Position numbers and translations under genes: made by a program | The notes under the pieces: generated by a model | Told to the model about the DNA's origin: nothing | The model's input: only the letters and a program-made list of their open reading frames with translations | Databases searched by the model: none | Part shown: piece after piece, positions 1 to 7,041 of the stretch | How positions within the stretch are numbered: position 1 is the stretch's first letter | How the letters are laid out: the number at the start of each line of letters is the position of its first letter | NCBI GenBank assembly: GCA_002348045.1 | Contig: DDYO01000096.1 | Location: 1-18,370, forward strand | From: Anaerolineales bacterium UBA2232 | GTDB taxonomy: Bacteria > Chloroflexota > Anaerolineae > UBA2200 | Direction of reading: 5' to 3' | DNA length: 18,370 nt

Positions 1-4
1 CGCG

Positions 5-32
5 TTGACATCCCAAGGCACGGCGCTATAAT
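5..32 (+). promoter_or_regulatory. Near-perfect sigma-70 promoter of the SCP2-ADH-AOR operon
   Basis: The sequence shows TTGACA at 5-10 and TATAAT at 27-32, separated by 16 bases. Both hexamers match the housekeeping consensus exactly. Transcription should begin near base 39-40, giving a leader of about 37 nt before the ATG at 77. No operator-like palindrome is visible in the short upstream sequence available. Seen directly; activity is inferred. Confidence 0.8.
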
Positions 33-76
33 TCCCAATCAGCAGCATAGGCATGACCAACCCAAAGGAGGGCAAC

Positions 77-484
77 ATGATCCAGTTCGGCACCGAAGAG
101 TGGGTGCTGGCGCTGAAAGATGCCATCAACGCCAGTCAGTCGTATGCAGACGCCGCCAAGACATGGGAGGGAGACTTCTACTTCCTCGTTGAGCCCGGCA
201 GCCCAGGCGAGCCAGAAACGATCATGTACATGGACCTCTGGCATGGAGAGTGCCGTGGCGCATGCATTTGCCAGGACCGTGCCGCCCAGTCTCCCGCCTT
301 TATCATCAGCGCTCCGATCTCCGTCTGGCGCAAAGTGATTGACAAGAAGCTCGATCCCATTCAGGGTATGATGACCCGTCAGATCAAGTTGCAGGGCGAC
401 ATGGTCAAGATCATGAAAGCGGTCAAGGCTGCCAAAGAGCTGGTTGAATGCACGACCAGGGTTCCGACCCAGTTTCCCGAGTGA
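77..484 (+). CDS. SCP2 (sterol carrier protein 2) domain protein
   Basis: This is a 135-residue protein that looks like a stand-alone SCP2 domain, a fold that binds lipids or other hydrophobic ligands in a tunnel. The evidence is the alternating strand pattern with acidic 'WEGDFYFLVEP', a central 'APISVWRKVIDKKLDPIQGMMTRQIKLQGD' type segment (the usual 'W..l..g..dp..a...g.lkl.Gd' signature, about residues 80-110) and a C-terminal amphipathic helix. There is no signal peptide, so it is cytosolic. The start is the ATG at 77, which has AAAGGAGGG just upstream; an ATG at 53 has no ribosome-binding site. It is the first gene after a consensus promoter and is followed 99 bp later by an alcohol dehydrogenase and then an AOR. 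A role presenting a hydrophobic alcohol, aldehyde or acyl compound to those enzymes is inference. The ligand is unknown. Confidence 0.75.
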   Translation: MIQFGTEEWVLALKDAINASQSYADAAKTWEGDFYFLVEPGSPGEPETIMYMDLWHGECRGACICQDRAAQSPAFIISAPISVWRKVIDKKLDPIQGMMTRQIKLQGDMVKIMKAVKAAKELVECTTRVPTQFPE

Positions 485-583
485 TTTCCGCTGCGTCATC
501 TGCATCCCAGGTATAGGGCAGCAGAACACCAACGGCCTGGGCTGAGTCTGCCTTGTCTCTCACACCCCCAAGGGAGGGCTACC

Positions 584-1747
584 ATGTGGTATTTCGACAG
601 TCCGCGGGTCGTCTTTGGTGAGGATGCGCTGAGTGAGCTCGCCGGCATTCAGGGAGAACGGGCCTTTATCGTCACTGACGCCAACGTCCGCCGGCTGGGG
701 CTGGTGGACAAAGTGACCAAGCCCCTTGTTTCCGCAGGTTTCCAGTGCGAGGTCTTTGCGGATGTAGAGCCAGATCCCTCCCTGGCCACGGTCATCCGTG
801 GGGCTGAACAGATGCGGGGGTTCCAGCCGGACTGGATCATCGGCCTGGGCGGCGGCTCATCCATGGACGCCGCCAAGGCCATGTGGGTGCTGTATGAACA
901 CCCCGAGATGACGCCGGAATCCATCAACCCGGTAGTGCCCCTGGTCCTTCGTGAGAAGGCCCGCTTGATCACCATTCCGACGACCAGCGGCACAGGTGCT
1001 GAGGCCACCTGGGCCATCGTTCTCACTGACACTCAGGAGGGGCGCAAGCTCGCCCTGGGCTCACCGACGAACACGGCCGACATTGCCATCGTGGACCCAT
1101 CTCTGACCGAGGGCCTGCCGGCTCAGATCACCGGCGACACCGGTATGGATGCCCTTACCCACGCCATCGAAGGCTACACCAGCACCTGGCACAACGACTT
1201 TTGCGATGGCCTGTGCTTGGTGGCCACCAAGCTCATCTTTGAGTACCTGCCTCGGGCTGTCGCCGACGGCAAGGACAAGGAAGCTCGAGAGAGGATGCAC
1301 AACGCCGCGTGCATCGCGGGTTTGGGCTTTGGCAACTCCATGGCCGCCCTGGCCCATGCGATGGGCCACTCCATGGGTGCCGTGCTACACACCCCCCACG
1401 GCCGAGCTGTCGGCCTGGCCCTACCGTACACCGTCGAATTCACTGCCGCCGCAATGAACGAACGCTACGCAGACCTGCTGCGGTTTGTCGGATTCGGCCA
1501 GGTAGACCTGGACGATGCTGCGCGAACACTGGCTGCTCGGATCCGCGCCCTTGCCCGGTCGTCGCAGCAGCCCGCCTCTCTACGTGAGACCGGCTTGAGC
1601 GCGCCAGACTTTGAGTCGGCCCTTCCGAAATTGGTCGAGAACGCCGAGAGCGACGCAACACTGGTGATCAGTGCGCGGATTCCAGACAGCTCGGAGTTGG
1701 AGCGGCTGTATCGCTACATGTACGAGGGCAAGGCAGTGGATTTCTAG
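584..1747 (+). CDS. Iron-containing (type III) alcohol dehydrogenase
   Basis: This 387-residue, full-length member of the Fe-ADH family oxidises or reduces an alcohol/aldehyde pair with NAD(P). The N-terminal dinucleotide domain carries GGGSSMDAAK at about residues 89-98, and the phosphate-binding PTTSGTGAEAT follows near 132-142. The metal site is intact by comparison with FucO: D189 and H193 in GMDALTHAIE, H258 in AHAMGH, and H272 in TPHGRA. H262 matches the additional conserved histidine. AGGGAGG lies a few bases before the ATG at 584. It sits 99 bp after the SCP2 gene and 64 bp before the AOR gene, on the same strand, so the three are probably one transcript. An ADH beside an AOR is a classic arrangement for alcohol-aldehyde-carboxylate interconversion. 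The substrate cannot be read from sequence. Confidence 0.9.
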   Translation: MWYFDSPRVVFGEDALSELAGIQGERAFIVTDANVRRLGLVDKVTKPLVSAGFQCEVFADVEPDPSLATVIRGAEQMRGFQPDWIIGLGGGSSMDAAKAMWVLYEHPEMTPESINPVVPLVLREKARLITIPTTSGTGAEATWAIVLTDTQEGRKLALGSPTNTADIAIVDPSLTEGLPAQITGDTGMDALTHAIEGYTSTWHNDFCDGLCLVATKLIFEYLPRAVADGKDKEARERMHNAACIAGLGFGNSMAALAHAMGHSMGAVLHTPHGRAVGLALPYTVEFTAAAMNERYADLLRFVGFGQVDLDDAARTLAARIRALARSSQQPASLRETGLSAPDFESALPKLVENAESDATLVISARIPDSSELERLYRYMYEGKAVDF

Positions 1748-1811
1748 TTAACTCGTATTGACCGGCCTGCGTGGGCATGACCACCAGAGCTCCCGACTCC
1801 GGAGGATGACA

Positions 1812-3635
1812 ATGAACGGCTATATGGGCAAGCTCCTGTTGGTTGACTTGAGCAGCGGCAAGATATCGTCCATGCCTCTGGACGAAAACGATACTCGTCG
1901 GTACGTCGGTGGAGCCAGCCTGGCCTGCCGCTACCTCTATGGCCATCTTCATCCCGGCCTTGACCCTCTGGGACCAGACAACCCGCTGCTCTTTATGACC
2001 GGCCCCCTGGTAGGCACTGCGGCGCCGATGTGCGGTCGCTACGAGGTCTGTGCGCGGTCCCCGCAGACAGGGCTGTGGGGAGAGGCCAACTCCGGTGGAC
2101 GGTTCGGACCCATGCTTCGCTTCGCTGGCTACGATGGCGTGCTGTTGACCGGCAAGGCGCCGCACCCCATGTACCTTTCCATCCACAATGGCGAGGCCCA
2201 GTTGCACGATGCGCAACGCCTATGGGGAAAAGACTCCTACGAAGCGCAGGACCTGATCCGCGATGAGCTTCGCAGGGACGCCGTGAGCATCGCCTGCATC
2301 GGTCCGGCCGGCGAGTCCCTCGTCAAGTATGCGGCCATCATGAACGACTGGGGACGGGCGGCTGGCCGCACCGGCATGGGGGCAGTGATGGGCTCCAAGA
2401 ACCTCAAGGCCATCGCGGCCGGCGGTGAACTCCAGGTCCCTGTCACCGATGAGGCAGCGCTCAAGGCTGCCGCCCGTGCCATCAACGATACCATAAAAGA
2501 GGACGTGCGCGCTCAGTTCCTGGCCGCAGGAGGAACGGCCTCGGCCATCGATACCACCATGTGGATGGGCGACCCGCCCAACAAGTATTTCTCCGAAGCC
2601 TTGTGGGAGCCTATCGCCAACCTGAGCGGCGCCACCATGGCCGAGACCATCCTCACCGGCAAGAAGGCCTGCTACCGCTGCACCATCGGCTGCGGGCGGG
2701 TGACTACCATCAGTGGACCTTGTGCCACGGAGCAAATCGATGGTCCCGAATACGAGACGGTCGTTGCCTTTGGCTCCCTAATACTCAGCGATGACCTGTC
2801 CGCGGCAGCCTATGCCGGGCACCTCTGCAACCGTTTTGGCATCGACACCATCAGCGCGGGCGTGACCATCGCCTTCGCCTACTCCCTGTATGACCAGGGG
2901 ATACTCAGTCCGGCCGACACGGGCGGCCTCGACCTGCGTTGGGGCAATGTGGACGCCGCGCTAACGCTGATCCACCAAATCGCCCGTCGCGAGGGTTTTG
3001 GCGCCGTCCTGGCTGAGGGCACGCGTTTCCTCGGCCGTCGGTACGGCGTCGAAGATCAGTCAGCCCAGGTCAATGGTCTTGAGGTACCCATGCACGATCC
3101 CCGCGCCTTTGCGGGCATGGGGCTGGTCTACGCCACCAGTCCCCGCGGTGCCTGCCACAACCAGGGCGATATGTACCTGGTAGACCTGGGCGCTCCGGTA
3201 CCTGAGCTTGACATCCAACTCTCGGATCGGTTCGAAAGCTCCCCGACCAAAGCCCTCATGGTCGCGCGGGTTATGGACTGGCGTACCCTCTACAATGACC
3301 TCATCATGTGCGTGTTCTGCAGCCCCCCCGTTGAACACATCGTCAGCATGATCAATGCAGCTACCGGCTGGGATATCGGGATGTCCGATCTGCTGCCTCT
3401 CGGAGAGCGGGGCTCTAACCTGAAGCGATTGCTCAACGGCAAGCTCGGTCTCACAGCCCAGAATGACCGGTTGCCTGCCATCCTGATGCAGCCCCTGCCC
3501 GAAGGACCCGCGGAGACCCATGTCCCGGATATGGACACTTTGCTGGCCGCTTTTTACCGGACCCGGGGTTGGGACCCCATCAGTGGTATGCCGACTGCCG
3601 CGAAACGGCAAGAGCTAGGGCTGGACTGGGCATAA
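1812..3635 (+). CDS. Aldehyde:ferredoxin oxidoreductase family tungsten/molybdenum enzyme
   Basis: This 607-residue protein has the usual length and architecture of the AOR family. These cytosolic, oxygen-sensitive enzymes oxidise aldehydes to carboxylates, or the reverse, using a bis-pterin W or Mo cofactor and ferredoxin. The N-terminal cofactor domain starts MNGYMGKLLLVDL. The 4Fe-4S ligands are C287, C290 and C294 (CYRCTIGC) with C500 (IMCVFC) as the likely fourth, a spacing close to Pyrococcus AOR. Pterin-contacting motifs are FGIDTISAG near 342 and HDPRAFAGMG / ATSPRGACHN near 428-450. The start at 1812 has GGAGG at 1801-1805. A TTG at 1758 and an ATG at 1806 in the same frame are less well placed. 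It is the last gene of the SCP2-ADH-AOR operon. No MoaD/ThiS-like partner gene is next to it. Confidence 0.92.
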   Translation: MNGYMGKLLLVDLSSGKISSMPLDENDTRRYVGGASLACRYLYGHLHPGLDPLGPDNPLLFMTGPLVGTAAPMCGRYEVCARSPQTGLWGEANSGGRFGPMLRFAGYDGVLLTGKAPHPMYLSIHNGEAQLHDAQRLWGKDSYEAQDLIRDELRRDAVSIACIGPAGESLVKYAAIMNDWGRAAGRTGMGAVMGSKNLKAIAAGGELQVPVTDEAALKAAARAINDTIKEDVRAQFLAAGGTASAIDTTMWMGDPPNKYFSEALWEPIANLSGATMAETILTGKKACYRCTIGCGRVTTISGPCATEQIDGPEYETVVAFGSLILSDDLSAAAYAGHLCNRFGIDTISAGVTIAFAYSLYDQGILSPADTGGLDLRWGNVDAALTLIHQIARREGFGAVLAEGTRFLGRRYGVEDQSAQVNGLEVPMHDPRAFAGMGLVYATSPRGACHNQGDMYLVDLGAPVPELDIQLSDRFESSPTKALMVARVMDWRTLYNDLIMCVFCSPPVEHIVSMINAATGWDIGMSDLLPLGERGSNLKRLLNGKLGLTAQNDRLPAILMQPLPEGPAETHVPDMDTLLAAFYRTRGWDPISGMPTAAKRQELGLDWA

Positions 3636-3681
3636 CGCTCAACAGCATCCACAAGCACGGCTTCGCTCGACGACCCAGAGT

Positions 3682-3712
3682 GGCCTAGTTCTGTAGCGAA
3701 CACAGTCTAGCC
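3682..3712. terminator. Possible bidirectional terminator hairpin between convergent genes
   Basis: An imperfect inverted repeat pairs GGCCTAG..CTGT with ACAG.CTAGCC around a loop of about 7 nt. It lies between the AOR stop and the convergent hydantoinase stop, where a terminator is expected. The stem has a small internal loop and a bulge, and there is no clear U-tract, so support is weak. Confidence 0.35.
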
Positions 3713-3731
3713 TGCCTAACCTCGCGTGCGT

Positions 3732-5105
3732 TCACCATAGGCCGGGCGGATAGGCTGGCACGTATTGGCCCTGGCCAGCCGCACCCACGAACTGGCCATT
3801 GGCAACGACGGGCTGCCCGCGTAGGAGTACGTCTCGCACGCGCCCCTGCACCGTCCAGCCCTCAAATGGGGAATAGTCCACCCGTTGGTGAAGGTTGGCG
3901 GCGGATACACTGGTCTCATGGTTCGGGTCAAAGATGACGAGATCGGCATCCGAACCCACGGCGATGACCCCCTTGCGGGGATACAGCCCAAAGAGCCGGG
4001 CGGGCTCGCTCGCGTTCAGTTCAACGAAGCGCTCCAGGGACAAGCGCCCTTTCGCCACCCCCTCGGTAAAAAGCAAGGCGACGCGCGTCTCAATGCCAGG
4101 AGCGCCATTGGGAATCCGCGAAAAGTCGTCCTTGCCGCGGACCTTTTGCGTGGAGTAGTTCCAGGGGCAGTGGTCGGTGGAGACCACCTGGAGGTCGCCG
4201 CAGGCCAATGCCTTCCAAAGCGTCTCCCAGTTTGAGCGATCTCGCAGGGGTGGGGAGAGAACGTATTTCGCTCCCTCAAAGCCTGGCCGTTCGTACTCAG
4301 CCTGGCTCAGCAAGAGGTAGTGCGGACAGGTCTCGCCATAGATGATCTGCCTGCGATCCCTCGCGCGAGCCATGGCCTGCAAGGTCTCCCGACAGGTCAC
4401 GTGAGCCAGGTAGAGAGGGGAACCCACCACATTGGCCAGGGCAGCAACCCGTTGTGCCGCTTCTGCCTCGACCAGGGGAGGGCGGCTCAGAGGATGATAG
4501 CTCGGTGCCGTCCTGCCCTGCGTGAGGAACCGCGTCGTCAGAAACTGGATAGCTGCGTTGTTCTCCGCGTGAACCATGGGCAGCAGTCCAGACTCACGCA
4601 CCGCATCCAACACTTCTAGAATCTCGGCATCCTCCAGGCGCACGCCTTCATACGTTGTGTAGAGCTTGACACTGGCATAACCGTCCTTGGAAAGCTCCCT
4701 CAACTGCTGCAGCGTGCGCCGTGACGCATCGGGGAGGGTAAGATGCAGGGCATAGTCCACCGCCACCTGTCCCTCTGCCTCGCTGCGCCTCCGGCCCGCC
4801 GCCTCCACAAGGTCCTCGTTGCGCACGTTCTCGGTGAAATCCATCACGGTGGTCGTCCCGCCACAGGCGGCGGCCACGGTGCCCGTGTAGAAATCATCCC
4901 CAGTCATCAGTCCATCTACGATCATCTGCAGGTGCACATGGGCATCCACAAAACCAGGGAACACATAACAGCCGCTGGCATCGATCACCTGTTGAGCTTG
5001 AACATGGGGCGTGACCGCAGCGATGCGCTCGCTCTTGATCCCAACATCGGCGTGGATAACTCCTTGCGGCGTTACCACAGAACCATTGTGAATCACCCAA
5101 TCCAT
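3732..5105 (-). CDS. Dihydropyrimidinase / D-hydantoinase family cyclic amidohydrolase
   Basis: This 457-residue cytosolic amidohydrolase opens the ring of dihydropyrimidines, hydantoins or related cyclic amides. The binuclear metal site is complete: H56 and H58 in DAHVHLQ, the carbamylated lysine K147 in SVKLYT, H179 in PMVHAEN, H235 in LAHVTC and D311 in STDHCPW. The C-terminal 'LFGLYPRKGVIAVGSDADLVIFDP' type segment closes the small beta domain. The start is ATG 5105, with GGTGGAGG just upstream on the minus strand; an in-frame GTG at 5117 lies inside or before that site. It is a single-gene unit preceded by a strong palindrome (5129-5158) and convergent with the AOR gene. An adenine deaminase sits in the same window, but the usual partner (carbamoylase or beta-ureidopropionase) is not visible, so the physiological substrate is open. 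Confidence 0.9.
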   Translation of the reverse strand: MDWVIHNGSVVTPQGVIHADVGIKSERIAAVTPHVQAQQVIDASGCYVFPGFVDAHVHLQMIVDGLMTGDDFYTGTVAAACGGTTTVMDFTENVRNEDLVEAAGRRRSEAEGQVAVDYALHLTLPDASRRTLQQLRELSKDGYASVKLYTTYEGVRLEDAEILEVLDAVRESGLLPMVHAENNAAIQFLTTRFLTQGRTAPSYHPLSRPPLVEAEAAQRVAALANVVGSPLYLAHVTCRETLQAMARARDRRQIIYGETCPHYLLLSQAEYERPGFEGAKYVLSPPLRDRSNWETLWKALACGDLQVVSTDHCPWNYSTQKVRGKDDFSRIPNGAPGIETRVALLFTEGVAKGRLSLERFVELNASEPARLFGLYPRKGVIAVGSDADLVIFDPNHETSVSAANLHQRVDYSPFEGWTVQGRVRDVLLRGQPVVANGQFVGAAGQGQYVPAYPPGLW

Positions 5106-5128
5106 CACACCCTCCACCTACAGAAAGT

Positions 5129-5158
5129 GGGGGTACTATGAACAGGCATAGTACCCCC
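5129..5158. repeat. Perfect 12-bp inverted repeat upstream of the hydantoinase gene
   Basis: GGGGGTACTATG (5129-5140) and CATAGTACCCCC (5147-5158) are exact reverse complements around the 6-nt spacer aacagg. The repeat ends 23 bases before the hydantoinase ATG and just before its ribosome-binding site on the minus strand. It has no U-tract on the hydantoinase side, so it may be an operator for a dimeric regulator or a leader hairpin rather than a plain terminator. Read on the minus strand it contains a TACTAT that could serve as a -10 hexamer, but I see no good -35 box. Confidence 0.7.
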
Positions 5159-5208
5159 AGCGCTCAAGCGCTTTGCCTTCGGTGACCCCGCAACCAACTC
5201 CCTGTCTG

Positions 5209-5229
5209 GGCCGGCTCATCAAGCCGGCC
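5209..5229. repeat. GC-rich hairpin in the LysM-hydantoinase intergenic region
   Basis: GGCCGGCT (5209-5216) and AGCCGGCC (5222-5229) form a perfect 8-bp stem with a 5-nt loop. A weaker 6-bp stem (CCGGAG 5288-5293 with CTCCGG 5302-5307) lies between it and the LysM stop. Either could end LysM transcription on the minus strand, although neither has a U-tract. The remainder of this 286-base gap holds nothing else I can support. Confidence 0.45.
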
Positions 5230-5391
5230 AGTGGCGATACGGGTTTGCCAGTTCAGCCATGCGCACGCTTATCGGTCTACATGGATGCCGGAGAACACAT
5301 CCTCCGGGCACACGGAGAACAACACCTGCAGGTCAATCGTCAGGTCTCTGTACCTGCTTCGCCCAGCGCCCTGCGTCTTGTGAACCCCACC

Positions 5392-5853
5392 CTAGCACGG
5401 AATGTACAGCGTCTGCCCAAGGCGTATATAGTTGGGGTTCCAGATACCGTTGGCCTGAGCAATGGCCCAGATCGACGTACCGAAACGCCACGCGATCATG
5501 CTGAGAGTATCACCAGCCTGCACGACGTACACTCTGGGGCAGGGGCTGGGCACGGGGGTGACCGGGCCCACCCCACGAATCACCAGAATCTGGCCCACCC
5601 GGATGTAGTTAACGTTCTGAATGCCGTTGACCTGAGCAATCGCCCAGACGGTGGTTCCGTAGCGCAGGGCAATTCGGGTCAGGTTCTCCCCAGCCTGAAC
5701 GACATGGGTAGTTGCATACACTGGGGGAGGAACAGGCGGCGCGGCCACGACTGGAGGGCTGGTGGACGGCAGCGGCGGTGCCGCAGAGGCAGCAGACGCC
5801 CCCACTCCCAACAACAACAGGGCGATCGCGATCACTCTCATCATACGTGTCAT
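5392..5853 (-). CDS. Secreted protein with two LysM domains
   Basis: This 153-residue protein should bind glycan chains outside the cytoplasmic membrane, as LysM domains bind peptidoglycan or chitin-like N-acetylglucosamine polymers. A signal peptide is clear: MTRMMR, then hydrophobic VIAIALLLLGVG, then ASAASA-AP as a likely signal peptidase I site near residue 24. A Pro/Ala-rich linker (about 25-48) leads to LysM 1 (about 50-93, THVVQAGENL...VGQILVI) and LysM 2 (about 108-152, VYVVQAGDTL...LGQTLYI). There is no catalytic domain, so it is a binding or adaptor protein rather than a recognisable hydrolase. The start at 5853 is favoured by GGAGGAG just upstream. It has its own promoter (5912-5940) and the next gene on the same strand is the hydantoinase, about 290 bp away. 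Confidence 0.88.
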   Translation of the reverse strand: MTRMMRVIAIALLLLGVGASAASAAPPLPSTSPPVVAAPPVPPPVYATTHVVQAGENLTRIALRYGTTVWAIAQVNGIQNVNYIRVGQILVIRGVGPVTPVPSPCPRVYVVQAGDTLSMIAWRFGTSIWAIAQANGIWNPNYIRLGQTLYIPC

Positions 5854-5911
5854 CTCATTCTCCTCCATACAAAACACTCAGCGATGCCGTGCACGGCTCT
5901 GGCTTGACGCC

Positions 5912-5940
5912 ATTATACGACAGGTTCCAGCAGGCACCAA
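5912..5940 (-). promoter_or_regulatory. Sigma-70 promoter of the LysM gene
   Basis: On the minus strand TTGGTG (5940-5935) and a perfect TATAAT (5917-5912) are separated by 17 bases. The start of transcription should fall near 5905, giving a leader of about 50 nt before the ATG at 5853. Seen in sequence; activity inferred. Confidence 0.6.
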
Positions 5941-6054
5941 GGCACTCGGGCGTTGGAGCCGCCCTTGAGCAGTCATCCGAGGCAAGCCAAGGCCGGCTCA
6001 GAGCCCTTCTCTTACTGGACAGGTTCAGGCCCTTCCAAAATACGTGATCCGCCG

Positions 6055-7017
6055 CTAAAAGCCCTGCACCTTGTCGATCTGGTTGCGCAGCGGAAGCTCC
6101 CCTCTCAAGAAGCGTTCCAGATTGTCCTCAAGGATGGCCACCACGTGCTGATGTTCGAACTGGGTACCGCCCGCGATGTGCGGCGCAATCAGCAGGTTGT
6201 CCAGCCCCCACAACTCGCTTTCAGGAGGCAGCGGTTCTGGTACCATCACGTCAAGGGCAGCCGCCGCCAAGCGCTTCTCACGCAGGGCCTGAGCCATCGC
6301 GGATTGATCGATCACTCCTCCCCTCGAGATCCCCACCAGCATTGCCGTAGGTTTCATCAGCGCAATTTGCTTCGCCCCAATCATGCCCATCGTCTCGCGG
6401 GTACCTGGCACCGTCACCACGACATAGTCTGACTGGCGCATTAGCTCGTCCAGACGATCCATGCCCCACACGACCTCGACATAGTCGGGCTTGGCGCCGG
6501 GGTACAGGTCCGTGGCGATGATGCGCATGTCATGGCCGTGGGCCATCTTGGCCAGAGCTCGAGCAATACTGCCAAAGCCCACGATGCCCAATGTGCTCCC
6601 GGTCAACTCCACCAACTTGGGCCTGATCTCACGCCCGCCCCATTGCCGGCGCTCCTGCCACAGAACGGCATCTCGGATGCCCCGGGCAAGGGACAGGATC
6701 ATCGCCAGTGCGCTTTCAGCCACGCAGACGGCATGGGTTCCACGAGCGCTCGTAAGCAGCACATCGCTGCCCGCTAGCTCGGGAATCGCCAGGTAGTGAT
6801 CGGCCCCCGTGCTGGTCTGCTGCACCCATTTCAGCCGGTTGGCTGCGGCAAATAGCTCACGGTTCATTGACCCTACAAAGACATCAGCGTCCCCGATCAG
6901 GTCAAGCAGTTCGTCATGATCAGAAGAATGGACAAACTCCACGTTCGGGAATTTGAGACAAAGATCGGGAATCGCCCTTTCCACCTGCATTAGATTGCGC
7001 CCGATAACCACTTTCAT
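6055..7017 (-). CDS. D-2-hydroxyacid dehydrogenase (NAD-dependent)
   Basis: This 320-residue enzyme belongs to the D-isomer-specific 2-hydroxyacid dehydrogenase family, which interconverts 2-oxo acids and D-2-hydroxy acids. The Rossmann fingerprint is LGIVGFGSIARALA (glycines near 147-152) with an aspartate at the end of strand 2 (D170 in IIATDLYPG), which favours NAD over NADP. The catalytic triad is present: R232 in ISRGGVID, E261 in VPEPLPP and H280 in IAPHIAGGT. The start at 7017 follows GGAGG with 8-nt spacing; an ATG at 7035 has no such site. Its start lies 24 bp after the stop of the ThDP enzyme, so it is the last gene of the aldolase-ThDP enzyme-dehydrogenase operon. It may reduce the 2-oxo product of its neighbours, but the substrate is not known. 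Confidence 0.9.
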   Translation of the reverse strand: MKVVIGRNLMQVERAIPDLCLKFPNVEFVHSSDHDELLDLIGDADVFVGSMNRELFAAANRLKWVQQTSTGADHYLAIPELAGSDVLLTSARGTHAVCVAESALAMILSLARGIRDAVLWQERRQWGGREIRPKLVELTGSTLGIVGFGSIARALAKMAHGHDMRIIATDLYPGAKPDYVEVVWGMDRLDELMRQSDYVVVTVPGTRETMGMIGAKQIALMKPTAMLVGISRGGVIDQSAMAQALREKRLAAAALDVMVPEPLPPESELWGLDNLLIAPHIAGGTQFEHQHVVAILEDNLERFLRGELPLRNQIDKVQGF

Positions 7018-7041
7018 TCTCGCATCCTCCACCATGGTGTA

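Noticed and set aside
1758..1811. TTG at 1758 as the AOR start
   Set aside because: It adds an unconserved 18-residue leader (HDHQSSRLRR). GGAGG at 1801-1805 points to ATG 1812 and the family N-terminus MNGYMGK.
3060..3611. 183-codon frame opposite the AOR gene, and similar frames at 2220-2735 and 1668-2216
   Set aside because: All overlap conserved ADH or AOR coding sequence and lack start signals or domain features.
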